NCBI GenBank assembly: GCA_030639305.1
Contig: DAOWCY010000156.1
Coordinates: forward strand, 1-17,189
Direction: 5' to 3'
DNA: 17,189 nucleotides
Source of the DNA: JAGLQA01 sp023135565
Lineage (GTDB): Bacteria; Acidobacteriota; Aminicenantia; UBA2199
Of this stretch, positions 14,502 through 17,189 are shown one piece after another. The position numbers and the translations under genes were made by a program. Numbering within the stretch: position 1 is the first letter of the stretch; every line of letters begins with the position of its first letter. The notes under the pieces are model-generated. The model made no database searches, was not told where the DNA came from, and saw only the letters and a list, made by a program, of their open reading frames with translations.

Positions 14502-15587
14502 TTACCTGAACCAGGAGGAAATCTTGTTCTTAAAACGATTGAAAAACTGCCCTATACCGCCCCAGGCAACTTCATCTATCTTCTTTTTCAAGGCTTCCAC
14601 GGTGGTTTCCCGCACCATTTCCCACAACTGTTCTTTGTCGGGAGTGTGAAAAAAATAGTCCAAATTTACCTGGAAAGCCCCTTTATAACGCCGTGCCCCG
14701 CCATCTTTAGACAATTCTTTGATTAACCGGTTCAAGTTGAGGTGGTCGTCACTGGTTCTAAAAGAGGCATCTAAAGTCAGCCCTTTGGCTTTCTTTACGA
14801 TGCAGAAAATAGCCACTGCGAAAATATCTTCTCTTTTAAGCAGGAAATCGCCGATAATGGCGATATTATCGCGGAATTTTTCGTCGATAAAACCCACCCC
14901 CGAGATCAACCACTCTTTATAGATCACCTGGTTTTGCAGCGCCAGGTTTAAAAATTCCATGGTCTCTTTGGGGAAAGGGAGATGATTGATGGTTTTCAGA
15001 AGGACTTTATCCGTGTACGGGGTAACGAAAGTCAGGGCCTCCATATCTAAAGGATAGGACTGCTGGAAATTGTCGGTATCGGTCTGGATACCGTAGTAAA
15101 GGGCGGTTGCTGCTCTTTTCCACAATTTCTTCTCAAATTGCACACCCAGTTCTTTTATCAAAAAAGTAACTATCGTACTGGCTGAACCTGTATCTTCCAT
15201 AACGATTTTGAAATCCACCGGGATGTTTTCAGCGGTCGGTTTATGATGGTCGATATGAACCGCACAGGGAATAGCGCCGGTGACGCCTTCTACGAAAACC
15301 GACTGATGATCCACCACAGCATAGGCGTCGCATTTTTTGACATCTTCTTCTAAAGGTTTAAAGTGGATAGGCAGGTGCAGGTCTTTGATCAGTTTTACAT
15401 TTTGGGGCAGCGAAGGTGGATCGGGGGAGTCGATGGTGGCTTTAATGCCGTGCTTTTCGCAAATCACTTTGAGCACAAAGGCCGCCGCCACCGCATCGGG
15501 GTCCGGGGAACCTTTAATACAGATCAAGATATGTTTATATGCCTTGATTTTTTCTACTAATTCCTTTGCTTTTTCATTAAAATTCAT
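14502..15587 (-). CDS. DHH family phosphoesterase (NrnA-like)
   Basis: A 361-aa predicted manganese-dependent phosphoesterase of the DHH/DHHA1 type, which includes NrnA enzymes that degrade nano-RNA and pAp. Motifs in order: SPDPDAVAAAF (27-37), VVDHQS (91-96), HIDHHKP (111-117) with the DHH triad, and GIQTDTDNF (166-174); the C-terminal DHHA1 domain has GGARRYKGAFQV (296-307) in place of the usual GGH. The exact substrate cannot be decided; oligoribonuclease/pAp phosphatase is the best guess. Start: the frame is also open to an ATG at 15620, which would add 11 atypical residues. The ATG at 15587 fits the family N-terminus better, but neither has a clear ribosome-binding site. The GT-C gene follows after one base. 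Confidence 0.85.
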   Translation of the reverse strand: MNFNEKAKELVEKIKAYKHILICIKGSPDPDAVAAAFVLKVICEKHGIKATIDSPDPPSLPQNVKLIKDLHLPIHFKPLEEDVKKCDAYAVVDHQSVFVEGVTGAIPCAVHIDHHKPTAENIPVDFKIVMEDTGSASTIVTFLIKELGVQFEKKLWKRAATALYYGIQTDTDNFQQSYPLDMEALTFVTPYTDKVLLKTINHLPFPKETMEFLNLALQNQVIYKEWLISGVGFIDEKFRDNIAIIGDFLLKREDIFAVAIFCIVKKAKGLTLDASFRTSDDHLNLNRLIKELSKDGGARRYKGAFQVNLDYFFHTPDKEQLWEMVRETTVEALKKKIDEVAWGGIGQFFNRFKNKISSWFR

Positions 15588-15681
15588 TTCGGTCACACTT
15601 ACAGGATAGAATGATACCATGAAATGCTTAATATTATCAACAATGTTTGCACAATAAGCAAAAAACGGGCGGCAGCAGCCT

Positions 15682-15726
15682 ATAAGGGGCGGCTGTGATG
15701 GGCGCGCCGCGCTCCCGCCCCCTACG
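15682..15726. repeat. G+C-rich REP-like inverted repeat
   Basis: Ends ATAAGGGGCGG and CCGCCCCCTAC are imperfect inverses of each other (about 9 of 11) around a G+C-rich centre. It stands between the DHH gene and the integrase remnant and differs in sequence from the composite repeats elsewhere. Nothing is recognised in 15588-15681 beyond an A/T-rich upstream stretch. Confidence 0.5.
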
Positions 15727-15739
15727 AACGGAAATCAAA

Positions 15740-15832
15740 CTAAGTTTTATTGGTAGAAATACACTTGCGGACACGTTCACCATTGACGTAATAGTCGATC
15801 CACCACTTGTTCCTTTTTTTAAATAGTCCCAT
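15740..15832 (-). pseudogene. N-terminal remnant of a phage-type integrase
   Basis: A 30-codon frame reads MGLFKKRNKWWIDYYVNGER and then VRKCISTNKT before TAG. This matches the arm-DNA-binding N-terminus of tyrosine recombinases (MGLFKRGNxWWxxYxVNGxRxR). The catalytic core with its Arg-His-Arg-Tyr set is absent; the sequence after the stop is the REP-like repeat. GAGGTG lies upstream of the ATG. It is a decayed fragment that marks an old integration or a rearrangement boundary. Confidence 0.65.
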
Positions 15833-15914
15833 TTTTCTCTGCACCTCTTCTCTTTTTTAGCTTCCTGTAATAGTCCTCGGCAAACTTGTGAAAATTTTCG
15901 CCTTCGTCCTCCAT
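15819..15914 (-). CDS. possible short ORF upstream of the integrase remnant
   Basis: A 31-codon frame (MEDEGENFHKFAEDYYRKLK then KRRGAEKNGTI) that overlaps the integrase remnant start by 14 nt. It is charged and helix-prone. The frame is open further up through the 57-nt repeat to the stop of the hypothetical gene at 15978, so the true start is unclear. It may be a truncated gene or a translational leader of the integrase. Low confidence. Confidence 0.3.
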   Translation of the reverse strand: MEDEGENFHKFAEDYYRKLKKRRGAEKNGTI

Positions 15915-15917
15915 GGT

Positions 15918-15974
15918 ACCATTGGGGTCAAGTCTTGCATTAACACATTTTGGTGACTCAAATGTTGCAATGCA
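15918..15974. repeat. 57-nt repeat copy 1 (half-hairpin)
   Basis: Identical over 57 nt to 16783-16839. It begins ACCATTGGGGTCAAGTCTTG and ends GTTGCAATGCA, so it has the left arm and loop but only the first 6 nt of the right arm of the hairpin completed in copy 2. It ends 3 nt before the last codon of the neighbouring hypothetical gene (stop at 15978). Confidence 0.85.
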
Positions 15975-15977
15975 TTT

Positions 15978-16433
15978 TCATATGTGTTGGTATATAACTC
16001 GTAATTCAATACCAAGAATTTCTTCCATTTCACGTTTATGGTTTGAGTCTAATTTCCCAATATTCGGATTCCTTGCACTCAGAGCAAAAAGGCCAAAACC
16101 TTGAGGCCCTTCGTAAAAAAGCATATGCGGCGTAAAATAATTTCCGCAGCATGGTACGGAATATTCAGCCAACATGAATCCCTCATCAACATAGTCAGTA
16201 TTCATTATATCCTGCCAATCATTGGTAGGTATCTCTACGCTACAGGCAGGGCATTTAACACTGATAAAATTGGAACCGCAATCAAAGAAAGTCATCTTCT
16301 CCAAAAGAATCACTTCAATCTCGTGTGCGTCAGGTGCTATCTCTCTGAAGCGTTTGAGAGCGGCAAAACGTCTCGGCTCGTCAGGAACAGTACCGGCTTT
16401 TTCCGGTATTAGCGTTATCCAGTCACTAGACAT
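15978..16433 (-). CDS. conserved-looking hypothetical protein with zinc-ribbon-like cysteines
   Basis: A 151-aa soluble protein with no signal peptide or membrane helix. CPAC (61-64) and CC (95-96, in SVPCCGN) look like the two halves of a zinc ribbon, about 30 residues apart. The order is SDWITLIPE, a helical segment, EVILLEKMTFFDCGSNFISV with the first knuckle, IPTNDWQDIM, the second knuckle, then HMLFYEGPQGFGLFALSARN. It recalls small proteins of unknown function that I remember from several phyla, but I cannot name the family. The ATG at 16433 has a weak AAGAG upstream. It stands alone between mobile remnants, so recent gain is likely. An immunity-type role is possible but not shown. Confidence 0.7.
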   Translation of the reverse strand: MSSDWITLIPEKAGTVPDEPRRFAALKRFREIAPDAHEIEVILLEKMTFFDCGSNFISVKCPACSVEIPTNDWQDIMNTDYVDEGFMLAEYSVPCCGNYFTPHMLFYEGPQGFGLFALSARNPNIGKLDSNHKREMEEILGIELRVIYQHI

Positions 16434-16782
16434 TCGTTGTCTCTTTCTTCTTGCACATTACGTTATGCTCAGCCGCGTAGCCCTGAACTATAACGCTGAG
16501 ATAAATTGACCCACTTTTACTGAGTTTAAGTGAGCCGTTGGTCCTAAGCATTCATTAGTATGAACACCTTGTCGGTCGAATAAATCTCAAGCCATGCAAA
16601 AGAATAATAATCGAACCGAATGTTTATGTCAATAGTGAAAATATTTTATGTCTCATAGGAAGCGTGGGGACAGGCAAATTTTTTAAGAATTTGGAATTTT
16701 GAGGAAGTTTTAGAGATTGTGGTGGTGTAGTGGGATGGTATCCGGGAAACGGAGCCGGTTTGATCGCCGCCTGTTATCAAAA
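16434..16782. other. A/T-rich intergenic region with short hairpins
   Basis: No gene supported. CGTTAT (16461-16466) and ATAACG (16490-16495) with inner TCAG/CTGA arms form an attC-like palindrome, but its polarity is opposite to attC. GTGGGGACAGGC near 16664-16675 resembles half-sites I recall from REP-type elements. This region gives the upstream side of the hypothetical gene; no convincing promoter was found. Confidence 0.4.
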
Positions 16783-16851
16783 ACCATTGGGGTCAAGTCT
16801 TGCATTAACACATTTTGGTGACTCAAATGTTGCAATGCAAGACTTGACCCC
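16783..16851. repeat. 57-nt repeat copy 2, completed to a long hairpin
   Basis: Left arm GGGGTCAAGTCTTGCATT (16789-16806) and right arm AATGCAAGACTTGACCCC (16834-16851) are perfect 18-nt inverses. Inside them ACATTT and AAATGT add six pairs after a 3x3 internal loop, leaving the 9-nt loop TGGTGACTC. This looks like a REP-type mobile hairpin of the kind moved by single-stranded (Y1/RAYT) transposases; no such gene is in the window. Confidence 0.85.
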
Positions 16852-17018
16852 GAAGTCCTTATTTTTTTCTGATTTCTTGAGAATTTTGAAAAAAATCACT
16901 GAAACTGCAAGTTTTACATTGAAAAGTTAACACTGGATATCCCAACTCCTGTATTTCTCTTTACAATAGATAAAATTACTATCAGTAACGGTTACTATAA
17001 CTTTTGTATTTCTGCCTT

Positions 17019-17189
17019 CTATCTGAAACATGAGCGGTTGTAGTAACACCTTATCCTTTTGCCATCTTCGATATATCCGGTCTTGAGCCATTTACTTATC
17101 AGGCGCAGCACTCGTTTATCTCCTATCCGCTTTTCCAGGAAGTTTAATAGCATCTCGTGGTTCAGATTATCAAAGAACCCTTTGATATC
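17019..17189 (-). pseudogene. group II intron-type reverse transcriptase fragment
   Basis: The frame enters from the right edge and reads DIKGFFDNLNHEMLLNFLEK, then RIGDKRVLRLISKWLKTGYI and EDGKRIRCYYNRSCFR before TAG at 17021-17019. The first 43 residues match the RT palm of group II intron proteins: DIKGFFD carries the first catalytic Asp, followed by the usual IGDKRVLRLIxKWL segment. The normal continuation (EGTPQGGVISPLLAN and the YADD site) is absent, and the sequence after EDGK is unrelated. So the gene is cut off or recombined. A second frame (offset -1) stays open from about 17065 to 16927. No intron domain V was recognised downstream. Confidence 0.8.

Noticed and set aside
16461..16500. 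integron attC site upstream of the hypothetical gene
   Set aside because: The palindrome runs GTTA...TAAC rather than TAAC...GTTA, lacks the core consensus, and no integron integrase is seen.
16725..16775. tRNA or group II intron domain V near GGGAAACGGAGCCGG
   Set aside because: No cloverleaf can be formed, and the segment lacks the domain V stem and is on the strand opposite the RT fragment.
16730..16930. 66-aa + strand ORF
   Set aside because: It is built largely of the 57-nt repeat and its hairpin, without a ribosome-binding site or similarity.

Overview
The window looks like part of a chromosome from an uncultured Gram-negative bacterium. An outer-membrane beta-barrel protein with a C-terminal Phe, a ClpS/ClpA/Aat N-degron set and a four-subunit succinate dehydrogenase all point to a diderm with respiratory metabolism. 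The style of the dispersed hairpin repeats and the gene set made me think of Acidobacteriota or Candidatus Aminicenantes, but that is an impression without a search behind it. No rRNA or tRNA gene was seen.

Layout, left to right. Bases 1-81 may hold the tail of a + strand gene that starts outside the window. The left third is on the - strand: clpS-clpA (160-2773) behind a near-consensus promoter, a small outer-membrane beta-barrel gene (3048-3755), and the sdhC-sdhD-sdhA-sdhB operon (7355 down to 4113). From 7796 the + strand carries a six-TM diguanylate cyclase, aat, and a fused membrane/spermidine-synthase-like gene with a strong promoter at 10305-10333. The - strand then carries a two-gene unit: a DHH phosphoesterase (14502-15587) followed one base later by a GT-C-like membrane protein (12677-14500). 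The right end (about 15620-17189) is different: an integrase N-terminal remnant, a small zinc-ribbon-like hypothetical gene, two copies of a 57-nt element, one of them completed to a long hairpin, and a broken group II intron-type reverse transcriptase running off the edge.

How the genes work together. ClpS selects proteins with N-degrons and hands them to ClpA for unfolding (ClpP is not in the window). Aat makes such N-degrons by adding Leu or Phe, so adaptor, unfoldase and tagging enzyme lie within 10 kb. The sdh genes encode a complete complex II. The cyclase makes c-di-GMP.

The most unusual content is a composite hairpin repeat between genes. It is built from G+C-rich palindromic units of about 60 nt plus an A/T-rich three-arm module and a CCCCCGGCAGGG block. 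It sits just after the stop codons of clpA, sdhB, the cyclase gene, aat and the GT-C gene, always oriented with the gene. In clpA and the GT-C gene the reading frame runs into the repeat, which supplies a similar C-terminal tail and the stop codon in the same frame. Two 100-nt copies, exactly 1000 bp apart, bracket aat.
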